Shown here piece after piece: positions 34,858-44,626 of a stretch of DNA of 64,000 nt. Positions within the stretch are counted from its first letter, which is position 1. Every line of letters begins with the position of its first letter. A program made the position numbers and the translations under genes. The notes under the pieces are model-generated. The model was not told where the DNA came from, did no database searches, and saw only the letters and a list, made by a program, of their open reading frames with translations. Source of the DNA: Halobium salinum (lineage in GTDB: Archaea; Halobacteriota; Halobacteria; Halobacteriales; Haloferacaceae); assembly GCF_026586625.1 (NCBI RefSeq), contig NZ_JAODIW010000010.1, positions 520,755-584,754 on the forward strand. Direction: 5' to 3'.

Positions 34858-35835
34858 ATGGTCCAGGGAGGCCCGGCGGTTCAGGTGGGAGTCATCGTGC
34901 TGACCGTCCTCGGCCTGTGGGTCGGGGCGCGATTTCTCGTCGATGCGGTCGTGCGGCTGGCTCGACGGTTCGGTCTCTCCGACCTCACCATCGGGCTGAC
35001 CATCGTGGCGATGGGCACCTCGACGCCGGAGCTCTCCGTCTCGGTCGACGCCGCGCTCAAGGGGCTGGGCGATATCGCGGCCGCCAACGTTCTCGGGTCG
35101 AACATCTACAACTTGGCGTTCATCCTCGGGGTCATCTCGCTGCTCCGGGTGATTCCGGTCTCGGAGTCACTGATCAGGCGGGACGGGGTCGTCCTCCTCG
35201 CGAGCACGGCGGCCGGCGTCCTCGTTCTGCTCGACCTCGCCGTGAGCCGGCTCGAAGGCGCCGCGTTGGTGGGCCTGTTCGTCCTCTACACCGCCTATCT
35301 CCTCCGGAGCGAACAGGGACCGTCGGACGGGGAGTCTCCTAGAGGGGCGGAAACTACGACGGTCACGGCGGAGAAACCGACCTTCCGCGGCCGGGATGTC
35401 GGGCTCCTGGTCGGCGGGTTGGCGCTCGTCCTCGTGAGCGGCGACTACATGGTGCTCGCCGCCTCGGAACTGGCCCGCGGGGTAGGTATCTCCGAGTGGG
35501 TCATCGGCGGGACCATCGTCGCGGCCGGCACGTCGACGCCCGAGTTCGCCGTCTCGCTCGTGGCCATCCGCCGGGGGAGCCTCGGCGTCTCCGTCGGCAA
35601 CGTCGTCGGGAGCAACATCTACAACGTCATGGGTATTCTGGGCCTCGCGGCGCTCATCGGACCGCTCACGGTGAGCGCGGCGGCCCTGGAGACGCTCGCG
35701 TGGCTGGTTGGCGTCACGGTCCTCATGGTCGCGGCTCTCTGGACGGGGCGCGAACTGACCCGTCCGGAAGGGGCGTTGTTCGCGGGCTCGGAAGCCGTCC
35801 GCTGGGTGCTCGGCGTCCTCGGTCTGTTGGGCTGA
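34858..35835 (+). CDS. Na+/Ca2+ exchanger (CaCA family)
   Basis: 325 aa with ten or so helices in two inverted halves. Both alpha-repeats are clear: VAMGTSTPELSVS and VAAGTSTPEFAVS, each followed by GSNIYN. The acidic residues in the two GTSTPE motifs bind Ca2+. A YrbG-like exchanger, important for calcium efflux at high salt. ATG 34858 is used rather than a TTG ten codons earlier; the central loop (about 150-185) is acidic. Confidence 0.93.
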   Translation: MVQGGPAVQVGVIVLTVLGLWVGARFLVDAVVRLARRFGLSDLTIGLTIVAMGTSTPELSVSVDAALKGLGDIAAANVLGSNIYNLAFILGVISLLRVIPVSESLIRRDGVVLLASTAAGVLVLLDLAVSRLEGAALVGLFVLYTAYLLRSEQGPSDGESPRGAETTTVTAEKPTFRGRDVGLLVGGLALVLVSGDYMVLAASELARGVGISEWVIGGTIVAAGTSTPEFAVSLVAIRRGSLGVSVGNVVGSNIYNVMGILGLAALIGPLTVSAAALETLAWLVGVTVLMVAALWTGRELTRPEGALFAGSEAVRWVLGVLGLLG

Positions 35836-35966
35836 ATCGCCCGCGCGGAGCCGGCAGCGGAGTCGTTTCTCGGAGGCTCGCCGCCGACCCGAACGGACCC
35901 CCTCTTCGAACGCACCTACCTCACCGTCACGCCCACTCTTTTGGCCCCCGGCCACGAGGCACGCGC

Positions 35967-36941
35967 ATGGAGTACACGACACTCGGCGACACCGGGATGG
36001 AGGTCTCCCGAATCTGCCTCGGCTGCATGAGTTTCGGGACGAGCGACTGGCGCGACTGGGTGCTCGACGAGGAGGAGGGGAAGGCGCTGGTCGACCGCGC
36101 CATCGACCTCGGAATCAACTTCTTCGACACCGCGAACATGTACTCGAACGGCGAGTCGGAGCGCGTGCTCGGGGAGGCGCTGGAGGGCCGGCGCGAGGAG
36201 CAGGTCGTCGCGACGAAGGTGTACCACCCGATGGACGAGGACGACCCCAACTCCGGCGGGCTCTCGCGGAAGACGGTCGAGCAGGAACTGGAGAACTCCC
36301 TCGACCGGCTCGGGATGGACACCGTCGACCTCTACCAGATTCACCGCTGGGACGACGACACCCCCATCGAGACGACGATGGCCGCCCTCGACGACGCCGT
36401 CCGGCGCGGAAAGGTGCGCTACCTCGGCGCGTCCTCGATGTGGGCCCACCAGTTCGCCGACGCGCTCGCGACCTCCGACCTGCTCGGTCTCGACCGGTTC
36501 GTCACGATGCAGAACCACTACAACCTCCTCTACCGGGAGGAGGAGCGCGAGATGCTTCCCCTGTGCCGCAAGGAGGGGGTCGGCGTCATCCCGTGGTCGC
36601 CGTTGGCCCGAGGGTGGCTCGCCCGGCCACACGAGGAGGCCCGTTCGACCGCCCGCGGGGCGTCCGACGAGCACGCCCACGGCCATCCCTATCTGGAGGG
36701 CGGCGGCCGCGAGGTGAACGAGCGTGTCCAGGAGCTCGCGGCGGAGAAGGGCGTGAAGATGGCGCAAATCGGCCTCGCGTGGCTGCTGGACAAAGACGGC
36801 GTCGACGCCCCCATCGTCGGGACGACGAGCATCGAACACCTCGAAGACGCGGTGGAGGCGCTGGACGTGAAGCTCTCCGCGAGCGACGTGGAGTACCTCG
36901 AGGAGCCGTACGAGCCGGTTCGGGTATCCGGACACGAGTAG
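35967..36941 (+). CDS. Aldo/keto reductase
   Basis: 324 aa. Catalytic tetrad from FFDTANMYS (Asp, Tyr), VVATKVYHP (Lys) and YQIHRWDDD (His). It is clearly related to the reductase at 12937-13977 (shared HRWDD[E/D]TPIE and KV[N/R]YLGAS segments), but with a different C-terminal third (ARPHEEARSTARG). Reduces carbonyl compounds with NADPH; substrate unknown. Confidence 0.93.
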   Translation: MEYTTLGDTGMEVSRICLGCMSFGTSDWRDWVLDEEEGKALVDRAIDLGINFFDTANMYSNGESERVLGEALEGRREEQVVATKVYHPMDEDDPNSGGLSRKTVEQELENSLDRLGMDTVDLYQIHRWDDDTPIETTMAALDDAVRRGKVRYLGASSMWAHQFADALATSDLLGLDRFVTMQNHYNLLYREEEREMLPLCRKEGVGVIPWSPLARGWLARPHEEARSTARGASDEHAHGHPYLEGGGREVNERVQELAAEKGVKMAQIGLAWLLDKDGVDAPIVGTTSIEHLEDAVEALDVKLSASDVEYLEEPYEPVRVSGHE

Positions 36942-37093
36942 GAACCTCGGGACTGCGACCCCGTTCTGTGGCTCCGTCAGGCAGTAGTTATTTCCGCCGA
37001 CCGGGCGACGTGTCGGTACGTCGACTCCTGCGGAAACCACCACCGTCGGCGAGCGACGCCGCTGTGACGGCCGAGTCGGCGACCAACTACTGT

Positions 37094-38365
37094 ATGTCGG
37101 ACACGATATTCGGCACGAGAGAACAGCTCCGGGACACGGCGAGCGGCTTCTTCCAGCAATACGGACTCGCGTTCGTGATGGTGGCGAGCGTGGTCGGAGC
37201 CGGCTCGATATTCGTCGCCAGCTCCGTCGGGATTCAGTACGGCTACACCCTCATCTGGGGATTCGTCGCCGCGGCGCTCATCGGCGTCATGGCCCAAGAT
37301 ATGAGCGCCCGGCTGGGCATCTTCGGCGAGCCGCTCGGGACGTTCATGCGCCGGAAGTTCGGCGAGCGCGTCTCGCTCGCGCTCGGGGCAGTGCTGTCGG
37401 TGGGGGCCATCCTCTGGACCATCGAACTGACCGCCGCGACGGCGAAAGGCGTCTCCGTGTTGCTCGGCGGCGCGGTCGGCTGGCAGCCGCTGGCTGTCGC
37501 CGTCACCGTCCTCGCCGTGCTGACGGGCGTGCTGAACTACGAGGGACTGGAGCGGGTGATGACTGCCATGCTGTTCGTTCTACTGGCGGCGTACCTGCTC
37601 GTCGCCGGGACGAGTTCACCGTCGGCCCTCGGCATCGCGGGCGGGTTCGTCCCGTCGCTCCCCGGCGGGTCGCTGACGCTCGTGGCCTCCGTCGTCGGCT
37701 CGACCGCTATCTGGTCGAACTTCTTCCTCGAGTCGAACCTCGTCGCGGAGAAGGGGTGGACGAGCGCCGAGGACGTGCCGACGATGCGCAAGGACCTCGC
37801 CATGGGGTACGGCATCGCGGTCGTGCTCATCCTCTCCGTGCTCGTCGTCTCGGCGGCCGTCCTCCGACCGGCCGGCTACGAGGAACTCAGGAGTTTCATC
37901 ACCCCAGGACGGGCCCTCGGGAGCACGATGGGGCAGTGGGCGACGGTGCTGTTCCTGTTCGGAGCGTCCGCGGCCGCGTTCAACAGCATCATGCCGGTGA
38001 TGTGGGCGGTCGTCTACCTGTTCCAGAACGCGCGCGGCGTCGCGGTCGACAGCGCGAACCGCTCGTTCAAGCTCATCTACGCCGTCGGGACGGCCTCGGG
38101 ACTCCTCGCGCCGCTCGTCAACGTCGTCTTCGGACTGAGCGTCGTCGAGATGGTCGTGCTGTTCGCCGCCTACAGCGGCATCGTCAGTCTCCCGATCACC
38201 GCGGTGTTGCTGTTCTGGGCGGTGAACGACGAGGAGGTGATGGGCGACCGGACGAACGGTCTGGGGCTGAACGCGCTCAACGCGGTGCTCGTGGTGCTGG
38301 CGTTCGTGCTCGCGGCCATCTCGCTGCCGGGGTTCCTGCAGTCCTTCGGCGAGATTCTGCTCTGA
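37094..38365 (+). CDS. NRAMP-fold transporter with altered metal motifs
   Basis: 423 aa, about 11 helices. Helix 1 and the following IQYGYTLIWGF align well with NRAMP transporters (usual GxxFGYxLLW). The signature DPGN of TM1 is replaced by GAGS (residues 35-38), and the MPH of TM6 by IWS (in STAIWSNFFLES). Both motifs normally hold the divalent metal, so the substrate is likely different. The start is uncertain: a GTG at 37010 in the same frame would add 28 residues. No metal regulator box is visible upstream. Confidence 0.78.
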   Translation: MSDTIFGTREQLRDTASGFFQQYGLAFVMVASVVGAGSIFVASSVGIQYGYTLIWGFVAAALIGVMAQDMSARLGIFGEPLGTFMRRKFGERVSLALGAVLSVGAILWTIELTAATAKGVSVLLGGAVGWQPLAVAVTVLAVLTGVLNYEGLERVMTAMLFVLLAAYLLVAGTSSPSALGIAGGFVPSLPGGSLTLVASVVGSTAIWSNFFLESNLVAEKGWTSAEDVPTMRKDLAMGYGIAVVLILSVLVVSAAVLRPAGYEELRSFITPGRALGSTMGQWATVLFLFGASAAAFNSIMPVMWAVVYLFQNARGVAVDSANRSFKLIYAVGTASGLLAPLVNVVFGLSVVEMVVLFAAYSGIVSLPITAVLLFWAVNDEEVMGDRTNGLGLNALNAVLVVLAFVLAAISLPGFLQSFGEILL

Positions 38366-38471
38366 TTGGCCAGCCCGGACCGGCGTCAGGTCGTCCACCC
38401 GGACGCAATCCCCAATTCTGATGCCGACGCCGCCCGGTCGGCTTTTCCCCCTGCCGCGTGTCGGTCGAAAT

Positions 38472-38681
38472 ATGCCAGACGCCGGTGCCCCCCTCGGGTT
38501 CGACGTGGCGACGACGCTCGTCGGCTCCGGGCTGACGCTCCTCCTGACCGCGGGTGTGATTCGATACGGTGACCAGGTGACGACGCTCCCCCGGGAGGTC
38601 ATCTACGCCGGCGGCGGCGGCGCGTTGCTCGTCCTCGGTGTCCTGCTCGGGACGGTGTTGGTGGCGATGGGGCACCGCTGA
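38472..38681 (+). CDS. Small two-helix membrane protein
   Basis: 69 aa with two hydrophobic helices (VATTLVGSGLTLLLTAGVI and GGGGALLVLGVLLGTVLVAM) joined by a short loop. A CTTTTCC box lies about 30 bp before ATG 38472. No family recognised. An upstream in-frame ATG (38421) would add a basic leader. Confidence 0.5.
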   Translation: MPDAGAPLGFDVATTLVGSGLTLLLTAGVIRYGDQVTTLPREVIYAGGGGALLVLGVLLGTVLVAMGHR

Positions 38682-38710
38682 CCGCCCACCTCCAGCCGGG
38701 GCGGCGTCGG

Positions 38711-39331
38711 TTACTGCGGGACCGTCCCCGAAGCCGCCCGTCCCGCTCGGCGCGACCAGAGGGCACGGCAGACGACCACCCACGCGAGTCCGAAGAGCAC
38801 CAACGGACCGTTCCACGGCGTGTCGCCCTGCCCCAGGACGTACGTCGTGAACGCGACGGAGGCCGGGAGTCCGACGGGTAGCGCCGCGACGAAGAGCCAC
38901 GCGCCGAGACGGGGGACCGTCAGGCCGTCGCTGCGGAGCATCAGGACGCCGAGGGCGAACGCGCCGAGCATCGCCACGAGCCAGCCGACCAGGAACGTCA
39001 GCCCGGCCAGGTCGACGCCGGCCGCCAACAGCGCGAGCGACGCGGCCGTGACGACCCACCCGACGGCGAGAGTGCCGAAGGCGACCCTCGCGAGCGTCCC
39101 GAACCAGTGGCGCTCGGCCAGGTACAGGGCGGGGAGGCCGGCCACGACGAGCAGCATCGCGACTGCCCCGACCCAGTTGATGACCGCGAACTGGGCGTCG
39201 GTCACCACGACGTGGATGAGGGCCGCGACCGCCGTCAGTAACGCGCCGCCGACCAGTCCGGCGACAGCGCTCGCCCGCATCCGTCGCCACTCGCTCGCCT
39301 CGACCGCCCGCATCCGTCCGTACTGCGCCAT
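38711..39331 (-). CDS. Polytopic membrane protein, function unknown
   Basis: 206 aa with about six hydrophobic segments. A charged N-terminus (YGRMRAVEASEWRRMR) precedes the first helix. No catalytic motif is visible. It ends 30 bp from the convergent small membrane gene. Confidence 0.65.
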   Translation of the reverse strand: MAQYGRMRAVEASEWRRMRASAVAGLVGGALLTAVAALIHVVVTDAQFAVINWVGAVAMLLVVAGLPALYLAERHWFGTLARVAFGTLAVGWVVTAASLALLAAGVDLAGLTFLVGWLVAMLGAFALGVLMLRSDGLTVPRLGAWLFVAALPVGLPASVAFTTYVLGQGDTPWNGPLVLFGLAWVVVCRALWSRRAGRAASGTVPQ

Positions 39332-39554
39332 TTTCGTTCACTCCACTCGCCCGTTCGACGGGTCCGTGTTGAGTCACAGAACAATCGCTCGGTGCGGGCA
39401 TAACCATGGTGGGATACTAGTCAGCACGGGGAGCGACCTCGATGGAGCGAGTTCACCCGACGACGGTCGCTGTCCCGAGCCACCGATACGTTCCCCGCCC
39501 GCCGACCAGGGGTTCCGCCCCCTCCCACCGTTCCGGCATCGCGCCGCTCCGGGC

Positions 39555-41162
39555 TTACCGCCGCCAGTACTCCGGCGTGAACAGTACGAGCACCGGAATG
39601 ATCTCCAGCCGGCCGAACCACATCAGCGCGACCATGAACAGCTTCGAGAGGTCCGAGAGGCTGGTGTACCCACCCATCGGCCCGGCGAAGCCGAACGCCG
39701 GCCCGACGTTACCGATGGAGGTTGCCGCGATGCTCATCGCCTCGAGTACGGATAGCGACTGCTCGACCCGCAGGGAGTCGAAGAACAGCAGCGCTGCGGC
39801 GACGAAGAAGATGACGATGTAGAGGACGGTGAACGCGTAGATGCCGCGGATGGCGCGCTCGTCGACCGGGCGGCCGGCGAGCCGGACCGGGCGGACGGCG
39901 TCGGGGTGAGACGTGGTGAACAGCTCCCGGCGGATGGACTTCAGGATGACGTACCAGCGGACGATTTTGATGCCCCCACCGGTCGAGCCGGCGGAGCCGC
40001 CGATGAACATCGCAAAGAGCAGGACGTACTGTGCGAGCGGACTCCAGGCGTTGAAGTCGGTGCTCGCGTACCCCGTCGTCGTCACGATGGAGACGACCTG
40101 GAAGGCGGCGTGACGGAGCGCGGGTTCGACGTGGCCGATAGCGGCGTCGCGCACCTGCTCCAGGTACGTCAGGTCGTACGTCGAGCCGCCGGGGGGTACC
40201 CCCGTCGCGAACCCCGGTCCGGCGAACAGCACGGCGGCGAGGACGGCCGTCAGCGTCGCGAGGATGCCGACGTAGAACTTGAACTCGGAGTCCCGCAGCA
40301 GGCGCTTCGGTTCGCCGGTGAGCACGTGCCAGAACAGCGCGAAGTTCGTCCCGGCGGCGACCATGAACGGGATGATTACCCACTGCACCGCGGCGGAGAA
40401 CGCCTCGATACTGCGGGCCTCGGGGGAGAACCCGCCGGTCGGCATCGTCGTCAGCGCGTGGGCGACGGCGTTGTAGGCGGTCATGTTCGGCGCCATCCCG
40501 ACGACGTTCAGCCCGTACAGGAGGAGCGCCTGGAGGACGGTGAAGCCGAGGTAGGCGCCCCAGAGCGCCCGGGCCGTCTCGGCGATGCGCGGGGTGAGCT
40601 TCTCGATGCCGGGGCCGGGCGCCTCGGCGTCCATCAACTGGGCCCCCCCGACCGAGAGTTCGGGGAGGATGGCGACGGCGAGGACGACGATGCCCATCCC
40701 GCCGAGCCACTGGGTGAGTTGGCGCCACATCATCACGCCGCGGGTGTGGGTGTCGAAGCTGATGTCGCCGACGACGGTCGCCCCGGTGGTCGTGAAGCCG
40801 GACATGGACTCGAAGAGCGCGTTCGCCGGGCTCCCGAGCGTCGAGGCGGGTGCGACGGGTGCGAGCAGTCCGGGGACCCCGTGGGCCTCGACGAGGTACG
40901 GAATGGCCCCGACGAGGGCGACGGCGAACCAGGTCAGGGCGACCATCAGGAACCCCTCGCGGGCGCGGAGGTCGGGGTCGGCGTCGAGCCGTTCGAGGCC
41001 GACGCCGAGCAGGAAGGTGACGGTCATCGTGACGAGGAAGGGAGCGACTGTCTCGCCGTAGGCGAGGGCGATGCCGAGCGGGAAGAGCAGCGGGACGGCG
41101 AGGTACTTCAGCACGCTCCCGACGAGGCTCAGACTCGCCCGGTAGTCCACGCGGATTCTCAT
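39555..41162 (-). CDS. trkH: Potassium uptake channel subunit (TrkH family)
   Basis: 535 aa. Four M1-P-M2 repeats are visible, with pore loops such as ESMSGFTTTGATV, HALTTMPTGGFSPE, FQVVSIVTTTGYAST and AMSIAATSIGNVGP. The gate-region GGSAGSTGGGIKIVRW is conserved in TrkH/KtrB. It imports K+, the main compatible solute of haloarchaea. It is transcribed after trkA (gap 135 bp), so the two probably form a complex. Confidence 0.95.
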   Translation of the reverse strand: MRIRVDYRASLSLVGSVLKYLAVPLLFPLGIALAYGETVAPFLVTMTVTFLLGVGLERLDADPDLRAREGFLMVALTWFAVALVGAIPYLVEAHGVPGLLAPVAPASTLGSPANALFESMSGFTTTGATVVGDISFDTHTRGVMMWRQLTQWLGGMGIVVLAVAILPELSVGGAQLMDAEAPGPGIEKLTPRIAETARALWGAYLGFTVLQALLLYGLNVVGMAPNMTAYNAVAHALTTMPTGGFSPEARSIEAFSAAVQWVIIPFMVAAGTNFALFWHVLTGEPKRLLRDSEFKFYVGILATLTAVLAAVLFAGPGFATGVPPGGSTYDLTYLEQVRDAAIGHVEPALRHAAFQVVSIVTTTGYASTDFNAWSPLAQYVLLFAMFIGGSAGSTGGGIKIVRWYVILKSIRRELFTTSHPDAVRPVRLAGRPVDERAIRGIYAFTVLYIVIFFVAAALLFFDSLRVEQSLSVLEAMSIAATSIGNVGPAFGFAGPMGGYTSLSDLSKLFMVALMWFGRLEIIPVLVLFTPEYWRR

Positions 41163-41297
41163 ACGACACGCTCCCGGCGGTTCACGTTCGTGGGTCCGGT
41201 GTCACCGGCTTGAATGTATTGAAACCCGACAGCCCGCCGCTGACGGCTCGACGGTCGACGGCGTGGCGGGACGGAGCGTGGCGACGCGCGCCGTCGT

Positions 41298-42635
41298 TCA
41301 GAGCAGGAGGCCGACGTCCTCGGCGACGGACGCGTCGACGAAGACGACGACGTGGTCGCCGGCTTCGATGACCGTGTCCCCGCGGGGAGTGATGAGTTCG
41401 CGGCCGCGCGTGATGGCGCCGATGACGACCCCCTGCGGGAGTTCGCCGACGGACTCCTGGATGGGTTTCCCGGCCAGCGCCGAGGCGTCGTCGATCTCTA
41501 TCTCCAACACCTCGGCCTTGTCCGACTCGATGAGCGCGACGTTCTCGGCGCCGCCCTCCCGGGTGAATCGGGTAATCTCCTCGGCGACGACCTCGCGGGG
41601 GGAGACGCCCACGTCGACGCCGACGGTCTCGAACAGTTCGACGTAGGCGGTGTTGTCGATGACGGCGACGGTGCGCTCGACGCCCAGTCGCCGGGCGAGC
41701 AGACAGACGAGCAGGTTCTTCTCGTCGGAGTCGAGCGCCGAGACGACCATGTCGGCCTCGCCGACGTGCTCGCGTTCGAGGAAGGCCATGTCCGTGGCGT
41801 CCGACTCCATGACGACCGTCCCGGGGAGTTCCTCGGCGCACTCCCGAGCGCGGTCGGGGTCCTGTTCGATGAGCCGCGGGCGGAACCCTCGGTCCTCGAG
41901 CAGTCGGGCGACGTGGTAACCGATTTCGCTCCCGCCGACGACGACGACTTCCTCCGCCGTTCCGGGGGACTCCTTCGGGGCCACGTCGCGGGCGAACCCC
42001 TGGACGGACTTCGGCGAGCCGATGACGACGACGCGGTCGCCGGGGTTGATGACCGTCTCCCCGCGGGGAATCTCGACGGAGCCGTTCCGGAGGATGGCCG
42101 CGAAGGTGAGCGAGTCGTAGCGGTCCGCCTCCCGTATCGTCTGGTTTGCGACCGGGGAGCTCTCGCCGACCTCGAACTCGGCCATCTGGACTCGGCCGCC
42201 GGCGAAGGGGTCCACGTCGCGCGCGGCCGGGAGGCCGACGACGCGGACGATAGACTCGGCCGACAGGAGGTTCGTACACACCATGAAGTCGATGCCGAAC
42301 GCCTTCTCGGAGCGCTCCCACGTCCGGAGGTACTCGGTGTTCTTGATGCGGGCGATGGTGAACGCGTCGCTGATGGCCTTCGCCGTCGAGCAGACGACGA
42401 TGTTGGTCTCGTCGTTGTCGGTGGAGGCAATTACCATGTCCGCCTGGCCGATGCCGGCGTCCTCGAGCGTCGAGACGGCCGTGCCGTCGCCTTGGATGGC
42501 GAGCACGTCGAGCGAGTACGTCAGCTCGTCGGCGCGCGCCTGGTCCTGTTCGATGACGACGACCTCGTGGGTGTCGTCCAGGTCTGCGGCGATGCTCGAG
42601 CCGACCTGTCCGGCCCCGACGATTATCACGCGCAC
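41298..42635 (-). CDS. trkA: Trk potassium uptake regulatory subunit (RCK/TrkA)
   Basis: 445 aa built from two RCK units. The Rossmann motifs are IIVGAGQVGSSIAADL (residues 3-18) and VVVGGSEIGYHVARLL near 230; each is followed by a TrkA_C domain (PRGETVINPGDRVVVIG and PRGDTVIEAGDHVVVFV). It binds nucleotides and gates TrkH. The start is GTG 42635. Confidence 0.95.
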   Translation of the reverse strand: MRVIIVGAGQVGSSIAADLDDTHEVVVIEQDQARADELTYSLDVLAIQGDGTAVSTLEDAGIGQADMVIASTDNDETNIVVCSTAKAISDAFTIARIKNTEYLRTWERSEKAFGIDFMVCTNLLSAESIVRVVGLPAARDVDPFAGGRVQMAEFEVGESSPVANQTIREADRYDSLTFAAILRNGSVEIPRGETVINPGDRVVVIGSPKSVQGFARDVAPKESPGTAEEVVVVGGSEIGYHVARLLEDRGFRPRLIEQDPDRARECAEELPGTVVMESDATDMAFLEREHVGEADMVVSALDSDEKNLLVCLLARRLGVERTVAVIDNTAYVELFETVGVDVGVSPREVVAEEITRFTREGGAENVALIESDKAEVLEIEIDDASALAGKPIQESVGELPQGVVIGAITRGRELITPRGDTVIEAGDHVVVFVDASVAEDVGLLL

Positions 42636-42734
42636 GGGAGACGACCCCCGGAAATCATGTCGCGCTCTTCAGGTGGCGCAGGTATCACGCTTTCCCTTCG
42701 GCCACGACGTCGCAGAACGCGTCCTCCAGGCCCT

Positions 42735-43274
42735 TCAGACCGAATCCGGCTCCTCGCGCAGTTCGAGGTGGACCTCGCGGTCCCGCCCCTCGAGGTCCCT
42801 GACGATGCGTCGGACGACGCGTTCGGCCTCCTTGACGACCACGGGCTTCACCTTCTTCAACACCCAGTCGAAGGAGACGAACCGCGGGAGGTCGAGCGCT
42901 CCCTCGTCCGCCGAGTGCGGGTCGAAGACGACCTCCAGGAAGACGCGCGAGCCCGTCTCGGCGTCGTCGGGGGCGTCCGCGGGGAGCTGGTCGAGTTCGG
43001 CGACCCGCCACCGGCCGTGGGCGTCGATGTCCTTGACGATGCGCCAGTCGATGCGGGTCGGCGGCTCCACCTCCGTCACCCGGGAGCGGGCGGTGTAGGT
43101 GAGCTTCCACCACGCGAGGTGGAGCCCGTACTCCGTGCCGGGGGTCCCGTCGCCGTCCTGCGTGACCTCCGTGAGGTGCTTCGAGTACTTCGCGTATCGC
43201 GGGAAGTCTATCAGGAACTCGTACACCTCGTCGGGCGGCAGGTAGACGACGGTGCTGACGACGATTTCGTCCAC
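42735..43274 (-). CDS. SRPBCC/START-like (polyketide cyclase type) protein
   Basis: 179 aa from GTG 43274. A helix-grip pattern: VVSTVVYLPPDEVYEFLIDFPRYAKY at the start, a long beta sheet, and a C-terminal helix (EAERVVRRIVRDLEG). Binds a hydrophobic ligand; which one is unknown. It lies upstream of trkA on the same strand, gap 99 bp. Confidence 0.85.
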   Translation of the reverse strand: MDEIVVSTVVYLPPDEVYEFLIDFPRYAKYSKHLTEVTQDGDGTPGTEYGLHLAWWKLTYTARSRVTEVEPPTRIDWRIVKDIDAHGRWRVAELDQLPADAPDDAETGSRVFLEVVFDPHSADEGALDLPRFVSFDWVLKKVKPVVVKEAERVVRRIVRDLEGRDREVHLELREEPDSV

Positions 43275-43338
43275 GAGAGCGCTTCGGATGGGGGCACCAA
43301 AGCTGTGTGGGCGTCGAACTGGGGCCGGGGCATATGGA

Positions 43339-43354
43339 TTTCGGCCGGCCTAAA
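43339..43354. promoter_or_regulatory. Iron-box-like palindrome A1
   Basis: TTTCGGCCGGCCTAAA is palindromic except for one base pair. It lies upstream of the TATA-like CCTATTAG (43363-43370) of the first siderophore-binding gene, 35 bp before box A2. Confidence 0.55.
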
Positions 43355-43373
43355 AACCGGTGCCTATTAGTGA

Positions 43374-43389
43374 TTTAGGTGAGCCGAAA
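43374..43389. promoter_or_regulatory. Iron-box-like palindrome A2
   Basis: TTTAGGTGAGCCGAAA lies between the TATA-like box and ATG 43394, so a bound repressor would cover the transcription start. It matches the DtxR/IdeR-type pattern TTAGGTNAGCCTAA with one change. Confidence 0.6.
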
Positions 43390-43393
43390 TCGT

Positions 43394-44605
43394 ATGGACA
43401 GACGAAAGTTCCTGGCCGGGGCGGGGACGTTCGCCGCGGCACTGGCTGGCTGTACCGGCGACTCGGGTAGCGGCGCAAACGAGACTGGCGGGTCGAACGC
43501 GACGGCGGAGTCGACTACGACCGCCGAGACAACCGCGTCGACGACGGAGTCGACCGCGACTTCGGACGGGGAGGAGACGACGGCGTCCGGCGGCTCCTAC
43601 ACCGTCTCGATGGCGCCGGTCGGCGACGTGACGTTCGAGTCGGTCCCGGAGACGTGGTCGACGTACTTCCCCGGTTACGCCGACATGGGTGTGGCACTCG
43701 GGATGGCCGACAGCCTACAGGCGGTCGGCAACGTCGGGCGGTACTACACCAGCTACTACGACGAACTCGACGGCGTCTCCCTCGACAAGGAGCGCCTGAC
43801 CGAGCAGGTCGGCGACAGCGGCATCGACAAAGAGATTTACTACGAACTCGACAGCGACGTCCACCTGACGGACCCACGCTGGCTGTCGAACAACTCCTTC
43901 TTCGGGCTGGAAGCGGCGGACGTCGACGCCATCGCGGAGGAGGTCGGTCCCTTCGTCGGCAACACCATCTTCCGGCGGACCGACGAGTGGCACGACTACC
44001 GCTACTACACCATGTACGAGGCCTTCGAGAAGGTCGCACAGGTGTTCCAGCGGACCGACCGCTACGAGGCGTTCTCCGCCGTCCACGACTCGATGCTCTC
44101 CAACGTCCAGGGGAAGCTCCCGACCGCCGAGGAGCGCCCGGCCGGCCTGCTGGTGTTCGCCGCGAGCGACGAACCCGAGACGTTCTCGCCGTACCGCATC
44201 GCGGACCGGGGGACGAACAAGAAACACTTCCACGACCTCGGCGTGAGCGACGCGCTCGACGGCACCGGCGTCGAGGGGCTGTCGACGACCGAGCGCGGGA
44301 AGATAGATTACGAGACCATGCTCCAGGTCGACCCCGAGGTGCTGTTCGTTCGCGGCCACGAGACGAAGAGCCGCGCGGAGTTCCAGGACACCGTCGTCGC
44401 GTTCATGGAGAACCACGACGTCGCCAGCGAGCTGACCGCGGTGCAGAACGGCGGCGTGTACCGGGGCGGTCCCATCTACCAGGGCCCCATTCAGAACCTC
44501 TTCATCACCGAGCGGTTCGCGAAGCGGCTGTACCCCGACGCGTTCGGTGAGGGCGAGCTGTTCGACCGCGCCGAAGTGGCGGCGGCTATCAACGGCGAGG
44601 CCTGA
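43394..44605 (+). CDS. Siderophore-binding lipoprotein, first copy
   Basis: 403 aa. MDRRKFLAGAGTF...LAGC is a Tat lipoprotein signal. A Ser/Thr/Glu linker (about 25-60) precedes a two-lobed periplasmic-binding fold of the Fe3+-siderophore class (PF01497-like), with GYADMGVALGMADSL, YYTMYEAFEKVAQVFQRTDRYEAF and QVDPEVLFVRGHE. It captures iron chelates outside the membrane for the FecCD/FecE importer. ATG 43394 follows the GTG at 43379; ATG keeps the Tat motif first. Iron boxes A1 and A2 flank its TATA box. Confidence 0.9.
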   Translation: MDRRKFLAGAGTFAAALAGCTGDSGSGANETGGSNATAESTTTAETTASTTESTATSDGEETTASGGSYTVSMAPVGDVTFESVPETWSTYFPGYADMGVALGMADSLQAVGNVGRYYTSYYDELDGVSLDKERLTEQVGDSGIDKEIYYELDSDVHLTDPRWLSNNSFFGLEAADVDAIAEEVGPFVGNTIFRRTDEWHDYRYYTMYEAFEKVAQVFQRTDRYEAFSAVHDSMLSNVQGKLPTAEERPAGLLVFAASDEPETFSPYRIADRGTNKKHFHDLGVSDALDGTGVEGLSTTERGKIDYETMLQVDPEVLFVRGHETKSRAEFQDTVVAFMENHDVASELTAVQNGGVYRGGPIYQGPIQNLFITERFAKRLYPDAFGEGELFDRAEVAAAINGEA

Positions 44606-44626
44606 ACCCGCCGGCCGAAGGTCACG

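Noticed and set aside
38421-38471. Upstream ATG for the small membrane protein
   Set aside because: The added 17 residues are basic and the promoter-like box fits ATG 38472 better.
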